Part shown: positions 34,022 through 45,153 of the stretch, piece after piece
How the letters are laid out: every line of letters starts with the position of its first letter
How positions within the stretch are numbered: the stretch's first letter is position 1
Source: Linanthus parryae
Taxonomy: Eukaryota; Streptophyta; Magnoliopsida; Ericales; Polemoniaceae
NCBI GenBank assembly: GCA_023055425.1
Contig: JALGPY010000005.1
Span: forward strand, 78,657,495-78,721,494
Length of the DNA: 64,000 nucleotides
Reading direction: 5' to 3'
Program-made: the position numbers and the translations under genes
The notes under the pieces: generated by a model
The model's database searches: none
Told to the model about the DNA's origin: nothing
Seen by the model: only the letters and a program-made list of their open reading frames with translations

Positions 34022-34950
34022 ATGCTCTTAAGGTGACTTTTCAGGATATTCCTATCTTTGGATTAGTTAAAAGATGACTATAGGAGAACTGATATAGATA
34101 ACAAACATAGGGGACTTGATACATTCAAAGAGCGCTACTCACATACTAGAAAAGATTGCAGAACAATATCTTTTTATTTGGAAGTCGTTGGTGGATTGTA
34201 AATTGTTAAAGGAATAACATGATCTTGATTGACTCTTGTTTTTATTTTTCGTAAAGAAAAGTATATTTCTACTCATACCCGTCTCTCTGTTTTCGTAGGG
34301 AAGGCTGTTGCTCGAATTCCTGAATGCCACACGATCACCCTGCTGCAACACTCTCTACAATGCATATCATCCCTCATCAAATTCGGCCCCTCTAAAAGAA
34401 AGGTATTCATGGTTCCATATCAATGGAACTCTTAGAGCATGTCTAGAAAACCCGTAATCTCGTTTTTGATTAAACCAGAATCCACATTTTTTAGTTTGTG
34501 GTGAAGACAATCATAACCACATTAAAAAATGTAGAATGTCATTGTATCAAAATCTAGGCTCCCTAACATCCCCAATCCCCCATGATCTCTTAAATTACTT
34601 TTACCAATATCTAGCAACCTAAAACAGGAAGAGAGAACCATTTCTTGCAATCTACTTGCCACTTGTATGTTTTTTAATAAAAACTTTTAAGTCGAGGCAT
34701 AATAACGAACATCATAATTTTTTTACATAAGAGGTAAAAAGGGCTTAGAGGTTCGTTTTGTAATGGAAGTGTACAAGGTGATATTGCTTTTGACTACTGT
34801 ACACCTATCGGTATTTAGGAAGCACTTTGAATAAATGGTTTCAAGCTGGATTTTTTTAACCAGATTTTCTGAAGAAAAATCTTATCAGGTTCTATTCACA
34901 TATTTCTTTCGCTTCCTGATGAAGCTGTTGATAAAACTTAAACCTGTATG

Positions 34951-34997
34951 GCACTATATATATATATATATAGATAGAGAGAGAGAGAGAGAGAGAG
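34951..34997 (+). repeat. TA / GATA / GA compound microsatellite
   Basis: A run of TA followed by GATAGA and about ten GA dinucleotides. Confidence 0.9.
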
Positions 34998-36316
34998 CTG
35001 GATTGTTGAAAATTTCTATTACGTTTGTTGATAAAATCATGACTCAAGTCCTACAGAACATATACAATGTACATAAACTGGTTTGGTAGATTGTGTAATT
35101 GGTTTACTCCTTTCTGCAACACAGGTGGAAAAGTAGTGGTTCATGCTATAAGGGAAAAGGGATGGTTACGAAGTGTTTGACTCATAGATAAATGGCCACT
35201 GAGGTAATTAACAATGTGCCCTAGAGTTATTCTACTCGTTCCTTAGTTACTTCAATTGGTCTGGATAAAAAACTCAGATTGCTACTTAATGTTTGCACTT
35301 ATGGTTGAAAATGACCAAGGTAAAGTATCAGTTTCGTGGATGTGAGATTTTACATGCAACATCTTGATGTTTTTTGTTTTTCTAGTTGATGATAGGTTAT
35401 TATTTAATTGTATTAATAGTTGTACTAATTTAATGATTACTCCCTAGTGGAAAAACCATATTGTCGACAAAGCTTGAAGTGACTCTGACACTCTAAGCTT
35501 CCAGAAAGTGAAGTTCAAAGTACAAGCAAATTGAGATTGTGCCCTCCCACTTAGGAAATCTTGCCTCTGCCGGTACTTGTACCTTGAAATTGTGAATAAA
35601 ACAATACAGTTCTGTACATTGAAATTGTGAATAAAACAATACATCTGAATGCTGATGTTGAGCTTAGGACCATTGAAACAAATTAGTTGAATAACTATTC
35701 CACCAACCACCTTGTGGAAATAAGGGGGGGAAAAAAAAACGAGGAAGTGATAGGTTGAGTTGGGTGTGTCCGAGGTGAAGTAAGAATAAATTGTTGTCCG
35801 AGGTGAAGTAAGAATAAAATCTGTCTCACCTTTTGAACCGACCTCCACCACCACCACCACTATTGCCTCTCCCATTCTCTCTATCGCCTTCTCAACCTGC
35901 CAAAGACACTACGTCGTACCACTCTCTCTCATCCTCTGTTACCCAAACCAGAAGCCTGGGAGGTCTCTCCTCGGGTTTGCCATGGCTCCGATATGGTTAG
36001 AAGCCCTGGATCTTTCAACAGTCGCACTACCGTAACTGCCCACCATGTTTTCTTCACAATTGTTAAATTTGGGGTTTCTAATACGATTTCGTTTCCTGAG
36101 ATTCGATTTAAGGTTGATTTGTCGGGTTTGGTGTTAGAATCTTAGCTTTGGTTAACTGGGTTCGGTTTGAATGTGGTGTTGTCGGAGATGAACTCCATGG
36201 TAGAAGGATACAAGGAAGGAGATGGTATATTCAGTGCAGGGTAAGCCGTGGTTGAAGATAGATAATAGATTGATAAAACAAAGTTAACCAAATATAGGGT
36301 CTGATTAGTCGAGAGA

Positions 36317-36390
36317 TGCCCGATCTCTTTCAAATCGGCCAGAACATGCATCTTGCCCGATCTCTTTCAAATCGGCCAGAACATGCATCT
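36317..36390 (+). repeat. perfect 37-bp tandem duplication
   Basis: 36317-36353 and 36354-36390 are identical (TGCCCGATCTCTTTCAAATC... with internal inverted repeat CCGAT...ATCGG). Confidence 0.9.
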
Positions 36391-37172
36391 TGGCTTGGTT
36401 TGGGTTGAACTTCAGTGTCTATATTTCTCAGTGTCCTTAAATTGATGATTTTGTTATGATTTTTGGCTGAATTTTATAACCTCCCTCAAGTTAAGGTAAA
36501 AATACACTTTAGTCCCTTGTGTTTCAGATAATTTCACTTCACTCCCTGACGCTTGGATTGAAAAGTCAATATTACCCCTGAAATGTAACAAAATTACCCC
36601 ACTATATCATATGTATTTGCACTAATCTCTGCAGACCCTAACACTAGGTTTGAAAAGACACTATTACCCCAAACTACCCCACTATATATTTACCCTAATC
36701 TCTTTCACTTTCCCTCACATTGTCCCCCCTCTTCCTCTCCTCCATTCACTTCAATCTCCAGAAACCTAAAACCCTCTCTTCGAAAGATCCAAACCTTCCA
36801 TCCTCTCAACAATGAATCCAAAACCGAATTCAATTCCACTCTCAATCTCAATCTCAAACCCTTACCCCTCTCTCCTCTTCGCAACCCACCAAAAACCCAT
36901 CTCCATATCGAATCCCCACTTCACCCACCCAATCCGCCCCCTCTTCATCGGCCTCGTGGAAAATGGGCGAAATTCGACACATGGGTTTTGCCGGCGGAAT
37001 ATTTACCTTGAAGATGCACGCCAAAATCGTCCTCGAAGACATCACACTCGGCGATAGCGTTGCCAACAACAACACCTGCCTCGATGTTTCCCACTTCACA
37101 CCAAATTGGCCGTAGAATTCTCCGTCGGATTAGCGTTGTAGACGCGTTCCTTCTTGGGCGGGTCAGTGAAAC

Positions 37173-37934
37173 CATAGTTGTGAATTCCGTTCCGGTGATC
37201 GTTCCGTTTTGCCCTCGTGGGATGGAACGATCCGGGATCCGGGCTGAACGGCGATCCGTTTCAGATTTACCGTACTTTAAACACATAATGTGTATTTTAA
37301 TAAAAATATCTTATAAATTTAATAAAATTATAACATAAAATTATAACATAAAATCTAGATGTGACTAATCTATTACTCAAATAACCCATTAATAACATCA
37401 TATATGTTACGAAAATAAATTACTAGATTTAATATGTACTTAATTATGAACTGTGATAAGGAAAATAAAACAATAAGAGAAACTTTATATGTACTAAATA
37501 TATAAATTTAGGTATTCAAAACACTAAATCTTGTACATTTTATACATTAATTGATGATGTAATTATGAGTACTTGTGTTAAATATAAAGAAAAAAATCAA
37601 TACAATAAATATAGTATGATATTACTATATATTAAAAAGTGAAAAGCATATCAATACCGTGAGTTGGTGCAGCGGTAGGCCACTGACCCTTTTATTGCTG
37701 AGGTCCTGGGTTCGATTCCCACCATAAGCAATTAATTTTGAAAATTAAAATATACTCCGGAACGGATCATACAGGATTCGGCCGAAATTGGCCGGAACGC
37801 CCGGATCGGGCCGGATTATGGCGGAACAGGGCGGATTTTTAACCGGTACGAACTTGCAACACCGTTCCGTTTTGCTTCTAAAACGGATCGTTCCGGCCGT
37901 TCCGGACCGGAAAGGAACGGAATTAATAACTATG
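37173..37934. mobile_element. hAT-like non-autonomous element, 762 bp
   Basis: Ends CATAGTT(GTG)AATTCCGTTCC and GGAACGGAATT(AATA)AACTATG are inverted. Flanks AGTGAAAC (37165-37172) and GGTGAAAC (37935-37942) form an 8-bp duplication with one mismatch, the length typical of hAT elements. Removing the element plus one flank copy brings the two halves of the riboflavin synthase-like reading frame together at a V-K-P-W-T-R-M-G-G stretch, confirming the boundaries. The interior is non-coding and very AT-rich; the ends are GC-rich. Confidence 0.85.
37661..37730 (+). repeat. tRNA-derived segment (SINE-like) inside the hAT-like element
   Basis: GAGTTGGTGCAGCGGTAGG resembles a polymerase III A box, and GGTTCGATTCC at 37709-37719 is a perfect B box, spaced about 30 bases apart. 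The cloverleaf does not close well and there is no clear acceptor stem, so this is more likely a SINE or tRNA relic than a tRNA gene. Confidence 0.55.
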
Positions 37935-38217
37935 GGTGAAACCATGGACCCGAATGGGTGGGCAATTTGTGCGAGGGCACATCGACGGGACCGGCGATAT
38001 TGTCTCTTTAGACCCCGAAGGCGATTCTCTGTCAAGACTTCGTTGGAGTTGCTGAAATACATTGTGCCAAAAGGGTACATAGCCGTTGATGGGACTAGTT
38101 TGAGAAGGTGTTTTGATGAAGAACAATGCTTTAAGTTCATGTTGGTGGCTTATACCCACCAAAAGATCGCGATGGTGGCCACAAAGTTGGGTTGATTTGT
38201 TAGAACCTGTGGGTTAC

Positions 38218-38500
38218 AAACTTACAATAGATGTGATGGTGGTGATGGTGGTTTGTTGGAGTGGATAGATAAAGGTCGGGGATGGGTGAATCTCAGCACG
38301 TGGGTTGGATTTAGGGATTTGAGTTTCCGTTGTGGGTGAAGGCAGAGAGACATCGGATGTGTATGTGTTGTGATTTTAGGTATCTTGAGGGTTGATTTGG
38401 GTTTCAATTTTGATATGTTCATAATGTGAATCAGTATCAGTCTTCTTCGGTTTATGGACTTCAAATGTTCCCTTCGAATTTTGCTCGTATCAGGTAACTT
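38218..38500 (+). repeat. segment downstream of the pseudogene, repeated at 40978-41215
   Basis: ACAATAGATGTGATGGT, GGTCGGGGATGGGTGAATCTCA, GAGTTTCC.TTGTGGGTGA and TTTTGATATGTTCATAATGTGAATC recur in the same order and orientation at 40978-41215. It could be the 3' tail of the riboflavin synthase-derived copy or an unrelated dispersed repeat. Confidence 0.75.
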
Positions 38501-38967
38501 GGATGTTGGATTGAAGTTGTGGCAATTTGTTGACAAGAGATATATCTCTGTAATGTTATGTTTATCTTATTTGGTGTTGCTATTTTCATATTGTGTTCTT
38601 GACTTGTAATTGGTGTTCATAGTTTCAAAGAGGGGGAGATTTAGTATGGGCGAATGGCGTAATTTTGTTAGGTGGCTAAGGATATATAAGGCTTTTAATC
38701 AAACTAGGGGTAATTTTTTTTACTTAAAAGTGACTATACAACAACTCTTGTCAACTGACATCTCAATTGACGACAATCCTCATCTTTCAACCGCATTTCC
38801 CTTTCGAACTTCCTCCCACGACAGACCAATATATATTTGTTAGTTGTAGGTCGTCTTCGTCGTTAAGACGTCTTGTACGAAACCCTAAAGTTTCTTTGGG
38901 GTTATATTAGATCATATTAAATTGGGTTGGCCCTAATTTATTTTATACGTGTGCAGCATGACTTGGG

Positions 38968-39843
38968 TCTATGTTACCCGGACTCGAGTGCGGGTATCAT
39001 ATCCGGTGTGTATCCGGAGGTCGGATTCGTACAATCCGCTAAAATTAGGATTCGGGGACTCGGCAAATAAGTATCCAAAATTTGGATACGGGTACGGGGA
39101 TATGGCTTATAAAATTTTAAAATAATGGAAATATTATCAATTACTACAAGTTTTCAAGTACAAATCACCAAGATAAGAAATAATATAATCCTTTTAGCCA
39201 TCTTTTCTATTCCAGTGAGTTGTCTTGTTCAATCAAAATGGTTGTATTTAGTAGTTTAGGCCATTTCTTCTCATAAGTAATTGAAATAATTTTACTTGTG
39301 GTAAAGATATCTGTAATTGATTTGATGTCTACGACAGTTGTTAAAGAACTCAATTTTGACCCAAAAAAAGAGATAAAGAGCTCAAGAGTCAAAGTAGACC
39401 CCAGTTGTACTCCACTCACCCAACCTAGCTGCCATCTGTTGTACTCCACTTGCCCACTCTTAATTCTCAGCCTTACGATTCAGTACACTACCGTTCAAGA
39501 TTAGATCGAAATGAACAAACCAGTTCGCACAGATCTCAAGCACGCCGCTGTTGATAGGCGCCATCAGGCGTTCTTGTCCATCACTGGCGAAGGCTGATCT
39601 CCTGCTCCACTACCCAAGCTGCGGTGGGACTAATCCTCTGAACGCCCGCTACACACGCGGTTGTTGACCGACGCCATCAAGCGTTCTTCTCCGGCACCGG
39701 TGAAGGCTGGTCTCTTGCTCCACCGCCGAAGCCGCGTCCAACCGCTCCTGCGAACACCCGCCACACATCCCATACCCGTACCCGTGTCCGGTCGTATCGA
39801 CCCGGGTACTTTCGGGATTTTGAAGAGTCCGGGTAACGTAGAC
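38968..39843. mobile_element. TIR repeat element with GTCTA-GTTACCCGGACTC ends
   Basis: The left end GTCTATGTTACCCGGACTC (38968-38986) is matched by its inverse GAGTCCGGGTAACGTAGAC (39825-39843). The end is followed inward by C/G-rich CGGGTATC and CCCGTACCCGTGTCCGG-type motifs, as in widespread plant MITE/MULE-like families. Flanking TTGG occurs on both sides, but a full target duplication is not clear. Two related 40-60 bp segments (GACGCCATCAAGCGTTCTT type at about 39558 and 39670) form an internal repeat. A partial further copy (CTACGTTACCTGGACT) lies near 43530. Confidence 0.65.
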
Positions 39844-39959
39844 TTGGGTTCGGGTTCTTATGTTAATAGTCCGAATGTAATATATTACCAAGCCACTACT
39901 ATTCACACGGCTAAAACCTAGAAAATTGAATTTATCGATGAAATAAATAAAATCCTTGT

Positions 39960-40795
39960 TTTTCCAATGATTCTCTCGTTAGGCATCACTAGCAAGTAGT
40001 TGTACCTACAAGTAAAACCCGGCTCTCGCGAGCGCCATGTACATATTTGGCAAGAACGATGGGAAGATGCTGGTAAATACCATCTCCACGTGCTTCCATT
40101 TCAAATATTTCATGTCAGTGACATCTTTTTTGTTGATATAGCGTTAGTGTCCTGTATTACCGTTCTTGTCGGCGATATGTCGATAGACAACTCTGTCATA
40201 TAGGAGATGACCAAATGGAGTGGACTCGAACCTTCCCTCCGACACATTTGTCGCGAACGTGTCATTATGATAGAACACTCTTCTCAAAGGTCCAAATTTT
40301 GGGCCATTCTTCCTTGCTTGGCATAGTATTGATTGCATCTTTCATCTTTTTTTTAGTTGGATCATTGTCTTTGAGGTTGCTGTAGTATAGCCATACTGTT
40401 TTACAATAGGTGTACTTCCTGTATGGTGCCCACAAAACAGGGTGGGTACGGACTAACCATGTCACTTCGTTGTCTGAATTCTCCATTTGTTGTACCAACT
40501 GAAACCAGTCACTCATGAAGGTTGTTGTACCTTCATAATTTTCAGTGACCCCAAACATGCCCCTGAATGTGATAGTCAAACCCCTGAGATCTTTCAACTG
40601 GCCTTCTTCTAAGTGTTTCGGAGTTTGACCTACTTTTACCCGTCTAGCTTTATCTAGTAAGGTAACAACGTCATTTGCCATAAGAGTTGCGCTTTTTGCC
40701 AGCGAAGGCAGTTCTAACGGAGTAATACGCCTTTAAATTTAAGGAACCATGATGCATCTTACTCCGATGATGGTCACACACTGTTAAATGAAGTT
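39960..40795 (-). repeat. left arm of a long inverted repeat, with decayed ORF
   Basis: This arm is the imperfect reverse complement of 41490-42330, with matching landmarks at both ends (TTGATTCTCTTGTTAGACATCACC-type outside, CGCTTTTTGCCAGCGATGG-type inside). The minus frame 40265-40681 is open for 138 codons (MANDVVTLLDKARR...TFRGMFGVTENYEG...WLVRTHPVLWAPYRKYTY). Related, interrupted frames continue to about 40000. I do not recognise the protein. Both arms preserve the same protein-like sequence, so they descend from one coding fragment. Confidence 0.8.
40265..40681 (-). pseudogene. unrecognised protein fragment, less decayed copy
   Basis: 138 open codons from ATG 40681. Its sister in the right arm (plus strand, about 41560-42010) carries several stops but keeps FRGMFGVTENYEG, RPVLWAPYSRYTY and YYSNLKDNSPTKKEMEDAINTM. 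No motif of a known family was recognised; no signal peptide or membrane segment is apparent. The conservation pattern says it was once coding, but whether host gene or transposon is unknown. Confidence 0.4.
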
Positions 40796-41489
40796 AGATG
40801 TTTCATTGACCAATTCTCGAATCTCATAGGACGATCGTTCTATGTTTCCCTTACTTCAGGAATCGCTTGTCACAAGACGCAGTAGGTAGTTTCGCTTCTT
40901 CTCGGCACCTAATGCTGGTTGTGGTATTTTTCCTCTTGTGTTGCTCTGAACCTCACATTGGAATATCAGGATGGGATACAAAGTTACAATAGATGTGATG
41001 GTAGTGATGGTGGTTTGTTGGAGTTGGATATATAGTGGTCGGGGATGGGTGAATCTCAATGCGTGGGTAAGATTTGTTGATTTGAGTTTCCATTGTGGGT
41101 GATGGCAGAGAGACATTGGGTGATGGCAGAGAGACATTGTGTGTTTCAATTTTGATATGTTCATAATGTGAATCTGAATCAGTCTTCTTTGCTTCATGGA
41201 CTTCTAAGTGTTCCTCTGAAGCCCATCTTGTGAGGTTTAGGGCAACACAAGAGGAAAATTACCAAAGGCGGCATCAAAACCTCTTGTATATAGATAAATG
41301 GTGTAAGTGCAAGAGCTACTCGGTGCCAAGAAGAGCGAAAACTACCTCTTGCGTCATGTGATATACATGACTGACACTTCAAGCTTTGATTGAGATGAAA
41401 GGGGATTCGACTGAATTATAAACGATTCCTGAAGTGGGGAAATATGGAAGGACCATCCGATGGATGCGGGAGCTGGTCATTGCAACATC
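40796..41489. other. spacer of the inverted repeat, with captured repeat segment
   Basis: Holds the second copy of the 38218-38500 segment (40978-41215) and a 22-bp tandem duplication (GGGTGATGGCAGAGAGACATT, near 41096-41140). No gene is seen. Confidence 0.6.
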
Positions 41490-42330
41490 TGACACTGTGT
41501 GTGTGCACCATCGAGTAGGATGTATCACAGTTCCTTAAATTTAATGGTGAATTACTCTGTTAGGAGTGCCATCGCTGGCAAAAAGCGCAGCTCTGATTGC
41601 AGGTTCGTAATTACCTTTCTGGATAAGGCTAGATGGAAAAAAATTGACCTAACTCCGGAACAACTAGAAGGTGCGCGGGAGGATGGTAGGGGTTTGGCTA
41701 TCACATTCAGGGGCATGTTTGGGGTCACTGAAAATTATGAAGGTTCAACACACTTCATGAGTGACTGATTTCAGTTTGTACAAGGGCTGAAGAATTGGGA
41801 TGAGGAAGTGACATGATTAGTCCGGACCCGCCCTGTTTTGTGGGCACCATACAGTAGGTACACCTATTGTGACACAATATGTATATACTACAGCAACCTC
41901 AAAGACAATAGTCCAACCAAAAAAGAGATGGAAGATGCAATCAACACTATGGCAAACAAGAAAAAATAGCCCATAATTTGGGCCTTTGAGAAGAGTGTTC
42001 TATAACAATGGCACATTTGCGACAAGTGTGTCAGAGGAAAGGGTCGAATCCACTCCGTTTGGTCATCTCCTATATGGCAGAGTTGTCTGTCGACATATCG
42101 TCGACAAGAACGGGAATACAGGGCGCTAGCGTTATATCAACAAAGAAGATGTCATTGACAAGAAATATTTAAAATGGAAGTACATGGAGATGTTATTACC
42201 AGCCTCTTCGCATCGTACTTGCCAAATTTGTACATGGCGCTCGTGATAGCCGAGTTTTATTTGTAGGTACAATTACTTGCTGGTGATGTCTAACAAGAGA
42301 ATCAATGAGAAAAAAGAAAATTTTACTTGC
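41490..42330 (+). repeat. right arm of the long inverted repeat
   Basis: Imperfect reverse complement of 39960-40795. The plus frame from about 41560 reads the same protein fragment as the left arm's minus strand, with stops at several places (for example TGA after FMSD near 41766). Confidence 0.8.
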
Positions 42331-43172
42331 AAGTACAATGAATTCTTATTTTTTGACAAGTCTGGATTAAACAAATGTAACTATTTCCATGGGTAGTCTT
42401 ATTAAGCAATGTCCATCTAACTTCTAAGAAGGCAAACCACGACCTCTTCCCATGTTCCCCACTCTCATTTTTGTAAAAAAAAGAGAAAAGACAAATAGCC
42501 TTGTGTAAAAGTCACAGTGTCGACTATGCACTAAAGAACAAATAAGCAATGTAAGAGAAACTTCACTATATAGGTATGACACTGTTGTAGCATCAGTTTA
42601 TCAAACCCAATGTCCAAAGGTGTAGTAATCGCATAAAACAATTGAGAGATGTGCTTCATATGATTGTTCTTTAAATAAAAGACACTTTCACCCCCCTTAG
42701 TTGAGACAAACTCACTTTCACCCCTTTTGTTTCGATAAAGACACTTGCACCGATTGAGTGCCAAAGTTGAGGACACTTGCAGACCTCGAGTATGACTTTG
42801 TTGGTTTGGGGTGGGGTCAATTGTATAAAATTAGTTTTGCGAAAAATTTGCTCATATCATGTAGAAAGTCTAGTAACAGTGTCTTCTCTTCCATAACCGA
42901 TACCATCTTCCATTAATTCCAACGAAAACACCATCGTTGCCTTCATCAACAACGAAGACCCGCAAAAAATCGAACTAACGCCACAATTGAGACTTCAAAA
43001 ACGCAAAAATCGATCACAAATTTGACCCATCCCATTCAATTGGTGTTCAAGATCGAAAAGTTTAAGTTTTCCCTACCACAATCCAACTCCTTCACCAATT
43101 CCAACTCTCCCTTTAAATCTCAATCTCCACTACTAAATCAAGCAGATCCATGAAAATGAAGATATGGGATTT
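42331..43172. other. no gene seen; repeat-like DNA
   Basis: Short frames only. ACACTTTCACCCC repeats occur near 42680-42740. Confidence 0.4.
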
Positions 43173-43492
43173 AATATTTAAGAAAAGTCTAATTCATCAC
43201 CATGGCATATCTTTTAAATTTAAGTCCCAGAAAATTGTTAAGTAAACACAACATATAATAGGGTAAAAGAAAATAACTTCGCTCAAGTTTAGGTACAAAT
43301 GCACTTTGGTCCCTATGTTTCAGATAATTCCAAATATTTAAGAAGAATATAATTCATCACCGTGGCTTATCTTCTCAACTTTATGTCCTCAGAAAATTGT
43401 TAAGGTAAACACAAGATATAATAGGGTAAAGGACAATATCTTCCCTCAAGTTTAGATAAAAATACACTTTGGTCCCTATATTTTGGATAATT
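43173..43492 (+). repeat. two-copy tandem repeat, period about 160
   Basis: AATATTTAAGAA...AATTCATCACC.TGGC.TATCTT and GTTAAG.TAAACACAA.ATATAATAGGGTAAA and CACTTTGGTCCCTAT occur in order in both 43173-43332 and 43333-43492. Confidence 0.85.
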
Positions 43493-44877
43493 CCACTTAG
43501 CTCCCTTCATAACGGAAAATATGTGGACACCTACGTTACCTGGACTTGGTTGCATGTGTTATGTCGGGTGTGTATCCGATGATCGGGTTTGCCTATTTCA
43601 AGGTTACGGATTTTATTAGATGTCGACATTAGTACTTATGTGTTACCTGGATTGTTGTCTATGGTCAAAAGCATAAAATGTTGTGGATACTTTGAAACCA
43701 CCATTGCTGGTATCAAGCCAAAAGGGTGCATCACTGGTAGGGATGGATAAGGGGCACAACTGTGCTTTTATACCTTCAGTGTCATTGGGAAATAAGATAT
43801 TGGCAAGAGGTTCCAGCTTCCAAATACCAGAAATAACCAAAATACTCTCAACTTTCGTATTGCTATTTGTATGGGGGACCATGGTAGATAAATCTGAAAA
43901 ATTATCCACATATTACCAGCCGTCTAGACCGACATAGTCTTCCCATCACCGACACTCAATTTGGTGTTGTTGAAGAGCCAAGTAGTATTCCCTCATGCAG
44001 TGTGGATCTGAACAAGTATACCTTCTGAAGAACTTCACACCAAAGACTAGTTTTCAACGATCATTCTCCAACCCAGCTTGGCAAGAAATGCTAAATTGAG
44101 ACATCTGGCTGCCATCACCCCTAATCAACCTCTTCTTTTGGGTTTGTATCCCAATGAAGGTGGTTGACTTCTTTCTTAGTATAAGTATCATAAAACTTCA
44201 ACAAAATTTCAACTTTCTCTTGTAATACATTTACAATAGAAATTAGTAGTGCTTTTTCATTGACGGCCTCATATCTTCTTTACCACGATTTAGCCACAGC
44301 CCTAACTGATGTTTCAATGGGTATATATTAGTTTAAACTTACTAGCTAAACTTTAGATAAATTAATTGATTTCTTTTTAAACTAATTAATTTCTTTTTAA
44401 ATATACTTGATAAGAGCCAAGAAACTTTGAATAAATGGGTCAATATTTGTTACTCCCTCCCTCCCATCATTATAGCCAATGTTTTCTTTTATGGATGTCC
44501 AAAAACATATGTCAAATTTTAAAATTTCTTATTTTACAATATTCTGATATCTCTAATTTTCATAAAAAAAGGAACAATGTCATTTGTTCGAAAGTTAAAA
44601 GTGGGGATATTCATGACTAGGTAAAACAATTAACAGAGTATAATGATTACTTGTCCCCTTAATTCATTGTGAAGGATGGAGATCATCAATACAACGAAAT
44701 GGAGAAGATGGATCCATATAGCCAACCTGGTTAACTTGGAAAGACGTTGCTGCTGCTGCTGCTGCTGTTGTTGTTTCTTTTACTAGGGTTTGAATTGAAT
44801 TTGTTCTTTCTTTCTTTTTTGAGAGAAGAATTGTACTTTCCATGGGAACAATAATAGTAGATGGTGGTGTTCCTTTT
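43493..44877. other. no gene seen; MITE and simple-repeat fragments
   Basis: A partial copy of the GTTACC(C/T)GGACT-type element lies near 43528-43600. A TACTCCCTCCCTCCC motif near 44450 resembles the end of common plant MITEs, but its partner end was not found. A GCT microsatellite is at 44747-44768. Confidence 0.4.
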
Positions 44878-45138
44878 TACCACTCTGTCCCACCTCTTTC
44901 TACCCAAACTGACTTTTGCTACTATTCACTTGGTCACTTTGACCAGTTGATTTGAATAGCAAACTAATGCAATTTTTCGACAAGTTTTATGGTATTGTAG
45001 GATAAAAGTTTCTCTATAATACGGTGAAAAAATATATTAAAAAATCATAATATTTTGCTATCTAAATCACCCGGTCAAAGTGGCCCAGATACGTGTCAAA
45101 AAATCAATTTGAGTAGAAAGAGCTGGGACGGAGTGGTA
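44878..45138. mobile_element. foldback MITE with about 80-bp inverted ends
   Basis: The left end TACCACTCTGTCCCACCTCT... is inverted at the right end (reverse complement TACCACTCCGTCCCAGCTCT...), and similarity continues inward for about 80 bases (CACTTTGACC and GTTGATTTGAATAGC-type blocks). The TA at each edge suggests a Tc1/mariner (Stowaway-like) target, though this is only two bases. Confidence 0.75.
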
Positions 45139-45153
45139 CTAAGTTTTTGATTG

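Larger units (their letters stand above)
31257..36700. other. gene-poor interval; only weak exon candidates and simple repeats
   Basis: Besides the candidates listed separately, I see no protein family in any frame. Features are a TA/GATA/GA microsatellite (34951-34997), a T-run near 32490-32505, short tandem duplications (35578-35647, 35767-35818, 36317-36390), and a dispersed-repeat segment near 36485-36680 (CTCAAGTTAAGGTAAAAATACAC type) that recurs near 43270-43480. A possible short exon starts at ATG 35982 (MAPIWLEALDLS) and meets GTAACT at about 36032, but nothing supports it further. Confidence 0.4.
36812..38195 (+). pseudogene. riboflavin synthase (alpha subunit) pseudogene split by a transposon
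   Basis: The translated pieces match plant riboflavin synthase, the last enzyme of riboflavin synthesis (dismutation of two lumazines). A transit-peptide-like N-terminus (from ATG 36812) leads to LFIGLVE, corresponding to the conserved FTGIVEEMG start of the first lumazine-binding barrel. A frameshift follows. MGEIRHMGFAGGIFTLKM...IVLEDITLGDSV and DVSHFTPNW (36962-37110) continue the barrel, then FSVGLA. Stops and loss of the following region come next. An hAT-like element (37173-37934) sits inside. Beyond it, RMGGQFVRGHIDGTGDIVSLDPEGDSL and, after another frame change, LLKYIVPKGYIAVDGTSL...FMLVAYTHQKI represent the second barrel. No introns are evident, so a retrocopy is possible. With at least two frameshifts and several stops it cannot be functional. 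Confidence 0.85.

Noticed and set aside
37661..37735. tRNA gene candidate
   Set aside because: Good B box, but the acceptor and D stems do not pair well and it lies inside a MITE; called SINE-like.
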